A DNA stretch of 64,000 bases from Monoplex corrugatus. Lineage: Eukaryota; Mollusca; Gastropoda; Littorinimorpha; Ranellidae. This document shows, piece after piece, positions 1 to 11,978 of this stretch; the stretch's first letter is position 1; the number at the start of each line of letters is the position of its first letter. Where the stretch lies: contig JAPXFY010000015.1 of the NCBI GenBank assembly GCA_030674185.1, forward strand, positions 29,595,344 through 29,659,343, given 5' to 3'. A model generated the notes under the pieces. That model ran no database searches. It was not told the origin of the DNA and was given only the letters and a program-made list of their open reading frames with translations. A program made the position numbers and the translations under genes.

Positions 1-2
1 GA

Positions 3-851
3 CCGAAGAAGACAAACCCACGTGAAGATCGTCTCATTGAACGACAAGCCCTGCAGACAAGAACAGCCTCTTCCAGCATCATTCGAAGGCAGCTGAGGGT
101 GGCTACTAACATCAACATCAGCCAGCAGACCATACGGAACCGCCTTCATGGGTTTAACCTCCGTTCTCGTCGCCCAGCTGTACGGCCACGCTTAACTCCA
201 GCCCATAGGGCAGCACGCCGCGCCTTCTGCAGACGTCACGTGAGGTGGACACGTCAGCAATGGTCCCAGGTCCTGTTCAGTGATGAATCACGCTTCACCA
301 TGAACCACAACGACGGCCGACTGAGGGTCTGGAGGCGCCCAGGGCAACGCTTTATTGACACCACTGTCCAAGAAAAGGTGGCCTTTGGTGGAGGTTCTGT
401 AATGGTCTGGGGGGCCTTCAGCCTTCACCACAGAACACCCTTGTATCATGTACAGGGTAACCTGACTGGCCTCCGATACCGGGATGAGATCCTTCGACCG
501 CTGGCTGTGCCTACACTGCAGCAGATGGGACCAACGGCTGTCTACCAGGATGACAACGCTCGCCCCCACAGGGCAAGGGTGGTCAACGACTTCCTGCAGC
601 AGTCTGGAGTCAACAGAATGGAGTGGCCAGCATGCAGTCCCAATCTCAACCCGATTGAGAACCTCTGGGATGAGCTGGATCGCAAAGTGAGGAGCAACCA
701 CCCTCCTCCCAGGGATGCCCAACACCTCTACCAGATGCTGCAGGCTGAGTGGCAGGCGCTTCCACAGAGGATCTTCACCAGCCTGGTCAACTCGATGAGG
801 ACTCGCTGCGTCGAGTGCCAGAACAGCCATGGCGGTTACACGCATTACTGA
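3..851 (+). CDS. Tc1-type transposase, 5'-truncated by window edge
   Basis: Cut-and-paste transposase of the Tc1/mariner superfamily, which binds the terminal inverted repeats and integrates at TA. The frame is open from base 3, where it runs off the window, to a TGA at 849-851, with no internal stop. The visible N-terminal part (PREDRLIERQAL, then SQQTIRNRLH) is the second helix-turn-helix of Tc1 proteins. The catalytic triad is visible: D in LFSDESRF, D in QDDNARPH and E in LNPIENLWDEL, with 34 residues between the second D and the E (DD34E). The C-terminus is of normal Tc1 length. The first helix-turn-helix and the start lie outside the window, so intactness of the whole protein cannot be judged. 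It belongs to the same family as the broken copy at 58402-58900, which shares the RHxRWxxQQWSQ and HNDGR segments. Confidence 0.93.
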   Translation, partial: PKKTNPREDRLIERQALQTRTASSSIIRRQLRVATNINISQQTIRNRLHGFNLRSRRPAVRPRLTPAHRAARRAFCRRHVRWTRQQWSQVLFSDESRFTMNHNDGRLRVWRRPGQRFIDTTVQEKVAFGGGSVMVWGAFSLHHRTPLYHVQGNLTGLRYRDEILRPLAVPTLQQMGPTAVYQDDNARPHRARVVNDFLQQSGVNRMEWPACSPNLNPIENLWDELDRKVRSNHPPPRDAQHLYQMLQAEWQALPQRIFTSLVNSMRTRCVECQNSHGGYTHY

Positions 852-1086
852 ACTTTTGGGAGCATCAGAATGCCCTGTCTTGTGATTTCAATGACTTTGG
901 GAAATCAAATTTCGATACGTACCCACTTTGATCAAATGTACACACCAAACGATTGCTCGAAATTGAAGGCAATTGTGTATCGTTATCACTAAAGCATGGA
1001 ATTAAATGTTTGCCAAACTTCAACGCATTGGCTTTCTTATTTTGAAAGTTATGAATTTTTGTGCAAGTGATCCTTAACTTTTTGCA
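852..1086 (+). mobile_element. 3' non-coding end of the Tc1 element with inverted-repeat end
   Basis: A/T-rich tail after the transposase stop. Near 1068-1085 the sequence reads CTTAACTTTTTG. Its reverse complement, CAAAAAGTTAAG, matches CAACAAGTTAAG at the left end of the second Tc1 element (58049-58058 area), so this is read as the terminal inverted repeat. Homology to the LINE begins at 1087. At the equivalent position of the other LINE copy there is a TA (55146-55147), the expected Tc1 target; here it reads CA, probably mutated. Confidence 0.7.
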
Positions 1087-1439
1087 CCCTCTGCTCTGCC
1101 TCTGATCCTCTGACTTTTCGCTTTCCACGCACTAAGCTCAATACCTATGGTCCAAGAGCCTTCTCTGTTTCTGGTCCACTCTCCTGGAACAAACTTCCTC
1201 TCTCAGTCCGTCAGCAACCTACTTTTGTCTCCTTCAAGTCCGCTCTCAAAACTCACCTTTTCTCCTCTGCATAAAATCCTGACCTCATTCAACCCCCCCC
1301 CCCCCCTCTGCAGCCTGTCTCCGCTCAGAGGGAATCACATGGTTATAATATATAATTGTATATGCTATGCTCTCTATAATTTTCCATTGCTTTTATTCTT
1401 GCTTTTATTGCTTTTATTCTTTCTCCCCATTTATAGCCA

Positions 1440-1496
<57 letters not shown>

Positions 1497-1506
1497 TGCG
1501 TGTGTG

Positions 1507-1538
<32 letters not shown>

Positions 1539-1620
1539 TGTGTGTCTGCTTCAGCGCTTAGATTTGATTTTATCAAGATTTTGCGCTATATAAATATTGT
1601 AATTATTATTATTATTATTA
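1087..1620 (+). mobile_element. 3' end of a CR1/L2-like LINE, copy 1
   Basis: This matches the end of the longer LINE at 55148-55655 almost base for base. 1087-1274 encodes the last ~62 residues of the reverse-transcriptase protein (SASDPLTFRFPRTKLN ... FKSALKTHLFSSA, stop TAA at 1272-1274), still open. The 3' UTR follows, with a poly-C slip, a GT/GCGT microsatellite, then CAGCGCTTAGATTTGA, GCGCTATATAAATATTG and an (ATT)n tail. The conserved GCGCTATATAAAT-(ATT)n terminus is typical of CR1/L2-group elements. The 5' side is cut by the Tc1 insertion, so the two elements are nested. The tail runs directly into the TTAG field. Confidence 0.88.
1441..1543 (+). repeat. GT / GCGT microsatellite inside the LINE 3' UTR
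   Basis: A (GT)n run followed by (GCGT)n. The other LINE copy has the same kind of repeat at the same place (55472-55585), so it is part of the element rather than an independent microsatellite. Confidence 0.9.
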
Positions 1621-2089
1621 GTATAGATTGATATTTACGTACTTTAGCTAGTTCGTTGGTAAGTGAGTTAATTCGTTTGTGAGTGAGTGAGTGAGTGAAT
1701 GAGTGAGTAGTGAGTGAGTGAGAGAGTGAGTGTGTGAGTGAGTGAATTATTTAGTTAGTTAGTTAGTTGGTTTGTTAGTTAGTTAGTTAGTTAGTTGGTT
1801 ATTTAGTTGGTTGGTTGGTTAGTTAGTATAGATTTATATTTAGTTAGTTAGTTAGTTAGATAGTGAGTGAGTGAGTGAGTGAGTGAGTGAGTGAGTGAGT
1901 TAGTCAGTTAGTTAGTTAGTCAGTTAGTATAGATAGATACTTACGTACTTAGCTAGTTCGTTAGTGAGTGAGTTAGTTCGTTTGTGAGTCACTGAGTGAG
2001 CGAGTGAGAGTGAATTAGTTAGTTAGTTAGTTAGTCAATTAGTTTGTTAGTTAGTTAGTTACTTAGTTAATTAGTTAATAGTTTTAGTT

Positions 2090-2128
<39 letters not shown>

Positions 2129-2494
2129 CGTTTAGTTGGTTAGTTGGGTAGTTGGTTCCTTAGTTTCGTGTAGATGGTTCTAATTGTATTGTTCGTTATT
2201 TCGTTAGTTGTTCGTTGTTTCATTTGTTATCGTTTAGTTTATTATGGGTATTAGTTCGTTCGTTTTTTATTATTTGTTATTAGATTCGTTATTTGTAGTG
2301 AGTTAGTTCCTTAGTGAGTGTAGTTCAGTTTAGTTAGTAGTTTAGTAGTTAGTTAGTTAGTTAGTTAAATTAGTTAGTAATTAGTTATTTTAGTTAGTTG
2401 TTAGTTATTGTTAGTTAGTTAGTTATTAGTTAGTTATGTTAGTTAGTTAGTTAGTTAGTTTAGTTAGTTAGTTAGTTATTAGTTAGTTAGTTAT

Positions 2495-2530
<36 letters not shown>

Positions 2531-3389
2531 AGTTACTTCGTTAGTTAGTTAGTTAGTTACTTCGTTAGTTAGTTAGTTGATTAGTTAGTTATGTGTAGTT
2601 GTTTAGTTAGTTAGTTAGTTAGTTAATTAGTAGTTAGTTAGTTAGTTAGTTAGTTTAGTAGGAGTTGTTGTTAGTTGGTTGGTGATGTTGGTTAGTTAGT
2701 TAGTAGTATTATTAATATTTTACGTTACCTTAGCTTAGTTCGTTAGTGAGTGAGTTAATTCGTTTGTGAGTGATGAGTGAGTGAATGAGTGAGTAGTTAG
2801 TGAGTGTAGTGTAGAGAGTTAGTGAGTGAGTGAGAGTGAGTGAATTATTAGTTAGTTAGTTAGTTAGTTGTGTAGTTAGTTACTTATTTTGTTAGTTGTT
2901 AGTAAGTTAGTTTAGTTAGTTAGTTAGTTATATTAGTATTAGTTAGTTAGTTTAGTTAGGTAGTGTTAGTTAGTTAGTTAATTAGTTAGTGAGTTGTGTG
3001 TGAGTGAGTGAGTGAGTGAGTGAGTGAGTTATTTGTTAGTTAGTTAGTTAGTAGTTAGTTATTAGATAGATATTACGTACTTAGTAGTTCGTTAGTGAGT
3101 AGTTATTTCGTTTGTTGAGTGAATGAGTGAGAGAGTGAATTAGTTAGTTAGTTTAGTTAGTTAGTAGTAGTTAGTTAGTCAATTAGTTAGTTAGTTTAGT
3201 TAGTTAGTTAGTTAGTTTAGTTAGTTAGTTTATGCTAGTTAATTATATGTTAGTTAGTTAGTTTAATTGGTTAGTTAGTTAGTATACTTGTTAGTTAGTT
3301 TAGTTAGGTAGTTAGTTAGTTAGTAGTAGTAGTTAGTTAGTTAGTTAGTTAGTTAGTTGTTAGTTTAGTTTAGTTAGTTAGTTAGTTAG

Positions 3390-3423
<34 letters not shown>

Positions 3424-3725
3424 TTAGTTTAGTTAGTTAGTTGTTAGTTGGTTCGTTAGTTCGTGAGTATAGTTATAGTTCTTTAGATTCGTTAGTTACG
3501 TTAGTTCTTCGTTTGTTGTAGTTATTGTTAGTTTTATTAGTTGTTATTGAGTTGTTAGTTAGTTAGTTCGTTAGTGAGTGAGTAGTCATAGTTAGTTAGT
3601 TAGTTAGTTAGTAGTTAGTTAGTTAGTGTTGTTAGTAGTAAGTTGTAGTTATGTTAGCTGTTAGTATTAGTTAGTTAGTTAGTTACTTAGTTAGTTAGTT
3701 AGTTAGTTAGTTTAGTTAGTGAGTC

Positions 3726-3758
<33 letters not shown>

Positions 3759-4119
3759 TTAGTGTAGTTAGTTGTAGTTATGAGTTAGTTATTAGTTGTA
3801 TGTTAGTTATAGTTAGTTAGTTAGTTGAGTTAGTTAGATTATTAGTTATTAGTATAGTTATTAGTTAGTTAAATTATTAGTTAGTTAGTGGTTTAGTTAG
3901 TTGTTAGTTAGTGAGTGTAGTGAGTTAGTGTAGTTAGTTAGTTGTGAGTTAGTGTAGTTGTTAGTTAGTTAGTTAGTTAGTTAGTTATTAGTTAGTTAGT
4001 TGTTAGTTGTAGTTAGTTACTTAGTTATGTAATTACTTAGTTACTTAGTACTTAGTAGTTAGTTTGTTAGTTAGTTAGTTATTTAGTTGTAGTTAGTTAG
4101 TTAGTTAGTTGTTATTGTA

Positions 4120-4168
<49 letters not shown>

Positions 4169-4406
4169 ATAGTTAGTTTAGTTAGTTTAGTTAGTTAGTT
4201 AGTTAGTTAGTTAGTATTAGTTATGTTAGTTAGTTAGTTAGTTAGTTGTTAGTTAGTTTTGTAGTTTTAGTATTAGTAGTTGTTGTTAGTTTAGTTGTTT
4301 AGTGTAGTGTAGTGTAGTGTATGATATTAAGTTTAGTTAGTTAGTTGTTATAGTTAGTTAGTTAGTTGTTAGTTAGTTTGTCAGTTAGTTGCTTAGTTCT
4401 TATTAC

Positions 4407-4444
<38 letters not shown>

Positions 4445-4862
4445 GGTTGGTTAGTTAGTTAGTATAGATAGATATTTACGTACTTTAGCTAGTTCGTTGG
4501 TATTGAGTTAATTCTGTTTAGTGAGTGAGTGAGTAGTGAATGAGTGAGTAGTGATGTGAGTGAGAGAGTGAGTGAGTTGTTGTGAGTGAGTGAATTATTT
4601 AGTTAGTTAGTTAGTTGGTTAGTTAGTTAGTTAGTTAGTTTGTTAGTTGGTTCATTAGTTTAGTTAGTTAGTTTGTTAGCTGGTTGGTTAGTTTCGTTAG
4701 ATAGTTAGATAGTTCTTTAATTCTTTAGTTCGTTCGCTTCTTCGTTTGTTCGTTAGTTATATTCGTTAGTTCTTTACTTAGTTGCTTATTGAGTTCGTTA
4801 GTTAGTTAGTTCGTTAGTGAGTGAGTGAGTCAGTTAGTTAGTTAGTTGGTTAGTTAGTTAGC

Positions 4863-4893
<31 letters not shown>

Positions 4894-4979
4894 CTAGTAA
4901 GTTAGTAAGTTAGTTAGCTAGTTAGTTACTTAGTTAGTTAGTTATTTAGTTAGTTACTTAGTTAGTTAGTTAGTGACTC

Positions 4980-5014
<35 letters not shown>

Positions 5015-5056
5015 AGTAATTGAGTTAGTTAGTTAGTTAGTTAGTTATTTAGTTAT

Positions 5057-5102
<46 letters not shown>

Positions 5103-5278
5103 GCTTAGTTACTTAATTACTTAGTTACTTAGTTAGTTAATTAATTAGTTAGTTAGTAGGTTTGTTAGTTGTTAGTTTAGTGAGTGAATGATGAGTGAGT
5201 GAGTGAGTGAGTGAGTTGTGTAGTGTGTGAGTGAGTGAGTGAGTTAGTTTGTTAGTTAGTTAGTTAGTTAGTTAGTTG

Positions 5279-5314
<36 letters not shown>

Positions 5315-6573
5315 GTTACTTGTTAGTTAGTTACTTAGTTACTTAGTGAGTTAGTTTGTTAGTTAGTTAGTATTTAGTTTGTTAGTTAGTTAGTTAGTTC
5401 GTAAGTTAGTTATAGTTAGTTAGGTAGTTAGTAGTTAGATAGTTAGTTATTTAGTTAGTTAGTTATTAGTTAGTTAGTTGTTAGTTATTTAGTTAGTTAG
5501 TTAGTTAGTTAATTAATTAGTTATTTAATTAGTTAGTTAGTTAGTTAGTTAGTAGTTAGTTAGTTAGTTAGTTAATTGCTTAGTTGCTTAATTACTTAGT
5601 TACTTAGTTACTTAGTTAGTTAGTTAGTTTAGTTAGTTGGTTGGTTAGTTAGTTAGTATAGATAGATATTTACGTACTTAGCTAGTTCGTTGGTAAGTGA
5701 GTTAATTCGTTTGTGAGTGAGTGAGTGAGTGAGTGAATGAGTGAGTAGTGAGTGAGTGAGAGAGTGAGTGAGTGTGTGAGTGAGTGAATTATTTAGTTAG
5801 TTAGTTAGTTGGTTTGTTAGTTAGTTAGTTAGTTAGATATATAGTTAGTTAGTTAGTTAATTAGTTAGTTAGTTAGTTAGTCAGTCAGTTAGTCAGTTAT
5901 TTATTAGTTAGTTAGTATAGTTAGTTGTTAGTTTGTTAGTTTTTAGTTGTTAGTTAGTTAGTTAGTTATTAGCTATTAGTTAGTTATTACTTATTAGTTA
6001 GTTAGTTAGTTTAGTTAGTTAGTTAGTGTTGTTAGTTAGTTAGTTAGTTGGTTAATTAGTTGGTTGTTGGTTAGTTAGGTATAGATTTATATTTAGTTTA
6101 GTTAGTTAGTTAGTAGTGAGTGAGTGAGTGAGTGAGTGAGTGAGTGAGTTAGTTAGTTAGTTAGTTAGTTTAGTCAGTTAGTATAGATAGATATTTACGT
6201 ACTTAGCTAGTTCGTTAGTGAGTGAGTTAGTTCGTTGTGAGTCAATGAGTTGAGCGAGTGAGACTGAATTAGTTAGTTAGTTAGTTAGTCAATTAGTTTG
6301 TTAGTTATGTTAGTTTATTAGTTAATTAGTTAGTTTAGTTAGTTAGTTAATTAGTTAGTTTTTTAATGTTAGTGGTTTGTTTAGTTGGTTGGTTGGTTGG
6401 TTAGTTAGTTAGTATATATAGATATTTACGTACCTTAGCTAGTTCGTTAGTGAGTGAGTTAATTCGTTTGTGATGACTGAGTGAGTGAGTGAAATGAGTG
6501 AGTAGTGAGTGAGTGAGAGAGTGAGTGAGTGTGTGTATGAGTGAATTATTTAGTTAGTTAGTTAGTTAGTTGT

Positions 6574-6642
<69 letters not shown>

Positions 6643-7966
6643 CAATTAGTTAGTTAGTTAGTTAGTAAGTTAGTAAGTTCGTTAGTTAGTTAGTCAGTTA
6701 GTTAGTCAGTTAGTTAGTTAGTTAGTTTGTTAGTTAGTCAATTAGTTTAGTTAGTTAGTAAGTTAGTAAGTTCGTTAGTTAGTTAGTCAATTAGATAGTT
6801 AATTAGTTAATTAGTTAGTTAGTTAGTTAGTCAGTTAGTGTATTAGTATTAGTTGTAGTTAGTTAGTTAATTGTTGTTAGTTTGTTAGTTGTTAGTTGTT
6901 AGTTAGTTAAGTTAGTTAGTTAGTTAGTTAGTTTGTTAGATAGTTAGTTTAGTTTGTTATTTAGTTGTTGGTAGATTAGTTAGTAAAGATTTATATTAGT
7001 TAGTTAGTTAGTTAGATAGTGAGTTGAGTAGTGAGTGAGTGGAGTTGTGTGAGTGAGTGAGTGAGTGAGGTGAGTGAGTGTAGTTAGTTAGTAGTTAGTT
7101 AGTATAGTAGTTAGTATAGATAGATATTAGTACTTAGCTAGTTACGTTAGTGAGTGAGTTAGTTCGTTTGTGAGTAATGAGTGAAGTAGAGTGAATTAGT
7201 TAGTTAGTTAGTAATATAGTTTAGTTAGTTTAGTTAGTTAGTTATTAGTTATTAGTTAGTTAGTTAGTTATTAGTTAGTTAGTTATAGTTAGTTAGTTAG
7301 TTAGTTAGTTCGTTTAGTTGGTTAGTTAGTAGTTTGTGTTCTTAGTTAGTGTAGATTGTAGTTAGTTAGTTATGTTAGTTGGTTATTGGTATTGTTCCTA
7401 GTTCGTTAGATGCTAGATAGTTGTTCGTTAATTCGTTAGTTCGTTCGCTTGTTCATTTGTTCGTTAGTTGTTTCGTTAGTCGTTAGTTCTTTCCTTATTT
7501 GCTTATTGAGTTCGTTAGTGAGTGAGTTAGTTCCTTAGTGAGTGAGTCAGTCAGTTAGTACGTTAGTCAGTTAGTTAGTTAGTTAAATAGTTAGTCAATT
7601 AGTTATTTAGTTATTTAGTTAGTTAGTTAGTTAGTTAATTAATTAGCTAGTTAGTTAGTTAGTTAGTTACTTAGTTACTTAGTTACTTAGTTACTTAGTT
7701 AGTTAGTTAGTTACTTCGTTAGTTAGTTAGTTACTTACTTACTTAGTTACTTTGTCAGTTAGTTAGTTAGTTGGTTGGTTGGTTGGTTAGTTAGTTAGTA
7801 TATATAGATATTTACGTACCTTAGCTAGTTCGTTAGTGAGTGAGTTAATTCGTTTGTGAGTGACTGAGTGAATGAGTGAATGAGTGAGTAGTGAGTGAGT
7901 GAGAGAGTGAGAGAGTGAGAGAGTGAGTGAGTGAGTGAGAGTGAGTGAATTAGTTAGTTAGTTAGT

Positions 7967-7997
<31 letters not shown>

Positions 7998-8300
7998 TTA
8001 GTCAGTTAGTTAGTTAGTTAGTTACTTAGTTAGTTAGTTAGTTAGTTGGTTTATTATTAGTTAGTTGGTTAGTTGGTTCATTAGTTTAGTTGGTTAGTTT
8101 GTTTATTGGTTCGTTAGTTCGTTAGCTAGTTTGATAGTTCGTTAATTCGTTAGTTCGTTCGCTTGTTCGTTTGTTCGTAAGTTATTTCGTTAGTTCGTTA
8201 GTTCTTTACTTAGTTGCTTATTGAGTTCGTTAGTTAGTTAGTTCGTTAGTTAGTGAGTGAGTCAGTTAGTTAGTTTATTAGTTAGTTAGTTAGTTAGTTA

Positions 8301-8338
<38 letters not shown>

Positions 8339-8735
8339 GGTTGGTTCGTTGGTTGGTTGATTGGTTGGTTGGTTGGTTAGTTGGTTAGTTATTTGGTTAG
8401 TTAATTGGTTAGTTACTTGGTTAGTTAGTTAGTTAGTAAGTTAGTTAGTTATTAGTTAGTTTGTAGGTTGGTTGGTTGGTTGGTTGGTTGGTTAGTTGGT
8501 TAGTTGGTTAGTTGATTAGTTACCTGGTTAGTTAGTTAGTTAGTTAGTTAGTTGGTTGGTTGGTTGGTTGGTTGGTTTCTTAGTTGGTTAGTTGATTAGT
8601 TGGTTCGTTGGTTCGTTGGTTTGTTGGTTCGTTGGTTCGTTAGATAGTTAGATACTTAGTTCGTTAGTTCGTTAGTTCGTTCGCTTGTTCGTTAGTTCGT
8701 TAGTTATTGCGTTAGTTCGTTAGTTCTTTACTTAG

Positions 8736-8938
8736 TTGCTTAGTTCGTTCGATCGGTCGGTCGTTCGGTCTTTTCTTCGTTCGTTCGTTCGTTCGTTCGT
8801 TCGTTCGTTCGTTCGTTCGTTCGTTCGTTCGTTCGTTCGTTCGTTCGTTCGTTCGTTCGTTCGTTCGTTCGTTCGTTCTTCGTTCGTTCGTTCGTTCGTT
8901 TCGTTCGTTCGCTCGTTCGTTCGTTCGTTATTTCGTTA
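8736..8938 (+). repeat. (TTCG)n block
   Basis: About 45 copies of TTCG, preceded by CGATCGGTCGGTCG. The frame is open as an FVRS peptide repeat only because the tetramer has no stop in any frame; it is not considered a gene. A related block follows at 11130-11360. Confidence 0.93.
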
Positions 8939-9092
8939 GTTCTTTCTTTCGTTAGTTGGTTAGTTAGCTTGTTTGTTTGTTGGTTAGTTTGTTAGTTTGT
9001 TAGTATAGATAGATTCTTACTTACTTATTGAGTTCGTTAGTGGTTGAGTTAGTTCGTTAGTGAGTGATGAGTGATTTAGTCAGTCAGTTAGT

Positions 9093-9143
<51 letters not shown>

Positions 9144-9144
9144 A

Positions 9145-9187
<43 letters not shown>

Positions 9188-9472
9188 GTTAGTTAGTTTG
9201 TTAGTTAGTATAGATAGATATTTACGGACTTAGCCAGTTCGTTAATGAGTGAGTTAGTCCGTTTATGAGTGAGTGAGTGAGTGAATGAGTGAGTAGCAAG
9301 TGAGTGACTGAGTCAGTTAATTAAATGGTTCGTTACTTAGTTAGTTAGTTAGGTAGTGAGTTATTGAGTTAGAGAGTTAGTTAGTAATTAAGTAGTTAGT
9401 TAGTTTTAGTTAGTTAGTTAGTTAGTTAGTTAGATAGTTAGATAGTTAGTTAGTTAGTTAGTTAGTTAATTA

Positions 9473-10325
9473 GTTAGTAGTTAGTTGGTTAGTTAGGTTT
9501 AGTTGGTTAGTTGGGTAGTTCGTTCCTTAGTTCGTTAGATAGCTAGATAGTTTGTTCGTTAATTCGTTAGTTCGTTCGCTTGTTCATTTGTTCGTTAGAT
9601 ATTTTGTTAGTTCGTTAGTTCTTTCCTTAGTTGCTTATTGAGTTCTTTAGTGAGTGAGTTAGTTCCTTAGTGAGTCAGTCAGTCAGTTAGTTAGTTAGTC
9701 AGTTAGTTAGTTTAGTGAGTGAGTGGAGTGAGTGAGAGAGTGAGTGAGTGAGTGAGTGAGTGAGTAGTTAGTGAGTTAGTGAGTTAATTCGTTAGTTAGT
9801 TAGTATAGATAGATATTTACGTACTTAGCTAGTGAGTTAGTGAGTGAGTTAGTTCGTTTGTGTGTCAATGAGTGAGCCAGTGAGAGTTAAATTGTTAGTA
9901 GTTAGTTGGTTAGTTAGGTTTAGTTGGTTAGTTGGGTAGTTCGTTCCTTAGTTCGTTAGATAGCTAAATAGTTTGTTCGTTAATTCGTTAGTTCGTTCGC
10001 TTGTTCATTTGTTCGTTAGATATTTTGTTAGTTCGTTAGTTCTTTCCTTAGTTGCTTATTGAGTTCTTTAGTGAGTGAGTTAGTTCCTTAGTGAGTCAGT
10101 CAGTCAGTTAGTTAGTTAGTCAGTTAGTTAGTTAGTGAGTGAGTGAGTGAGTGAGTGAGTGAGTGAGAGAGTGAGTGAGTGAGTGAGTGAGTGAGTTAGT
10201 GAGTTAGTGAGTTAATTCGTTAGTTAGTCAGTTAGTATAGATAGATATTTACGTACTTAGCTAGTGAGTTAGTGAGTGAGTTAGCTCGTTTGTGTGTCAA
10301 TGAGTGAGCCAGTGAGAGTTAATTA
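9473..10325 (+). repeat. ~425-bp tandem duplication within the TTAG field
   Basis: Two nearly identical neighbouring copies, about 9473-9893 and 9894-10325. Landmarks sit 421-432 bp apart: CGTTCCTTAG at 9521 and 9942, and AGATATTTAC at 9811 and 10243. Differences are few, which indicates a recent unequal exchange. Confidence 0.8.
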
Positions 10326-11001
10326 GTTAGTTAGTTAGTCAATTAGTTTGTTAGTTAGTTAGTTACTTACTTAGTTAATTAGTTAGTTTGTTTTAGTTAG
10401 TTATTAGTTACTTTGTTAGTTAGTTAGTTAGTTAGTTTACTTAGTTAGTTAATTAGTTAGTTAGTTAGTCAATTAGTTAGCTAGTTAATTAGTTAGTTAG
10501 TATTAGTTAGTTAGTTAGGAAGTTAGTTAGTTAGTTACTTACTTACTTACTTACTTACTTACCTACTTACTTAGTTAGTTGGTTGGTTAGTTGGTTGGTT
10601 GGTTAGTTAGTTACCGTAGATAGATATTTACTTACTTTAGCTAGTTCGTTAGTGAGTGAGTTAATTCGTTTGTGAATGAGTGAGTGAGTGAATGAGTGAG
10701 TAGTGAGTGAGTGAGAGAGTGAGTGAGTGTGTGAGTGAGTGAATTATTTAGTTAGTTAGTTATTTGGTTAGTTAGTTAGTTAGTTAGTTAGTTAGGTGTT
10801 TGTTAGTTAGTTAGTTAGGTAGGTAGTTAGTTAGTTAGTTAGTTAGTTAATTAGTTAGTTAGTTAGTTGGTTGGTTGGTTGGTTTGTTGGTTGGTTGGTT
10901 AGTTAGTTGGTTAGTTGGTTAGTTACTTGGTTAGTTACTTGTTAGTTAGTTAGTTAGTTATTTAGTTAGTTAGTTAGTTAGTTAGTTGGTTGGTTGCTTG
11001 G

Positions 11002-11040
<39 letters not shown>

Positions 11041-11129
11041 TTGTTAGTTAGTTCGTTGGTTCGTTGGTTCGTTGGTTCCTTGTTCGTTTGTTCGTTAGTT
11101 ATTTCGTTAGTTCGTTAGTTTTTACTTAG

Positions 11130-11360
11130 TTGCTTAGTTCGTTCGATCGGTCGGTCGTTCGGTCTTTTCTTCGTTCGTTCGTTCGTTCGTTCGTTCGTTC
11201 CGTTCGTCCGTTCCGTCGTGTCGTCCGTGTCGTTCGTCCGTTCGTCGTTCGTCCGTGTCGTTCGTCCGTTCGTCCGTTCGTCCGTTCGTCCGTTCGTCCG
11301 TTCGTCCGTTCGTCGTTCGTTCGTTCGTTCTTTTGTTAGTTCGTTCGTTCGTTAGTTGTT
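11130..11360 (+). repeat. Second TTCG block, decaying to TCCG
   Basis: It starts with the same CGATCGGTCGGTCG lead as the 8736 block, 2.39 kb earlier, and is followed by the same GTATAGATAGATTCTTAC segment (compare 9001 and 11401). A larger unit was therefore duplicated. Within it TTCG drifts to (TCCGTTCG)n. Confidence 0.85.
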
Positions 11361-11978
11361 TAGTTAGCTTGTTTGTTTGTTGGTTAGTTTGTTAGTTTGT
11401 TAGTATAGATAGATTCTTACTTATTGAGTTTGTTAGTGAGTGAGTTAGTTCGTTAGTGAGTGATGAGTGATTTAGTCAGTCAGTTAGTTAGTTTGTTAGT
11501 TAGTTAGTTAGTTACTTAGTTAGTTACTTAGTTAGTTACTTAGTTATATTACTTAGTTAGTTACTTAGATTAGATTACTTAGTTAGTTACTTAGTTAGTT
11601 ACTTAGTTAGTTGGTTGGTTGGTTAGTTAGTATAGATAGATATTTACGTACTTAGCCAGTTCGTTAGTGAGTGAGTGATTTCGTTTTTGAGTGACTGAGT
11701 GAATGAGTGAGTGAGTGAGTAGTGAGTGAGTGAGTGAGTTTGTTAATTAGTTAGTTAGTTGGTTGGTTAGTTAGTTAGTTGGTTGGTTAGTTAGTTTTAA
11801 TTAGTTAGTTAGTTACTTAGTTACTTAGTAACTTAGTTAATTACTTAGTTAGTTAGTTACTTAGTATCGATAGATATTTACGTACTTAGCTAGTTCGTTA
11901 GTGAGTAAGTTAGTTCGTTTCTGATGATGAGTGAGTGAGTGAGTGAGTGATGAGTATTAGTTAGTTAATTAGTCAATT

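Larger units (their letters stand above)
1621..11975 (+). repeat. ~10.3-kb TTAG-dominated tetranucleotide repeat field
   Basis: Almost entirely tetranucleotide words: (TTAG)n with blocks of (GAGT)n, (TTGG)n (notably 8338-8640 and 10860-11090), (TTCG)n and (TTAC)n. A recognisable insert, TATAGATAGATATTTACGTA followed by CTTAGCTAGTTCGTT, recurs near 1625, 1930, 3060, 4467, 5660, 6180, 6410, 7110, 7800, 9210, 9805, 10237, 10612, 11630 and 11870, usually followed by a GAGT block. The field is therefore built of larger higher-order units of variable size rather than one uniform microsatellite. There are no genes. About 2150-7400 has many one-base slips, while 7500-8700 is cleaner. Confidence 0.95.

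Noticed and set aside
8736..8939. FVRS repeat protein
   Set aside because: Translation of a pure (TTCG)n tract.
1621..11975. Telomeric or subtelomeric repeat
   Set aside because: The unit is TTAG with TGAG, TTGG and TTCG variants, not TTAGGG or TTAGG; no G-run telomere word is present in series.
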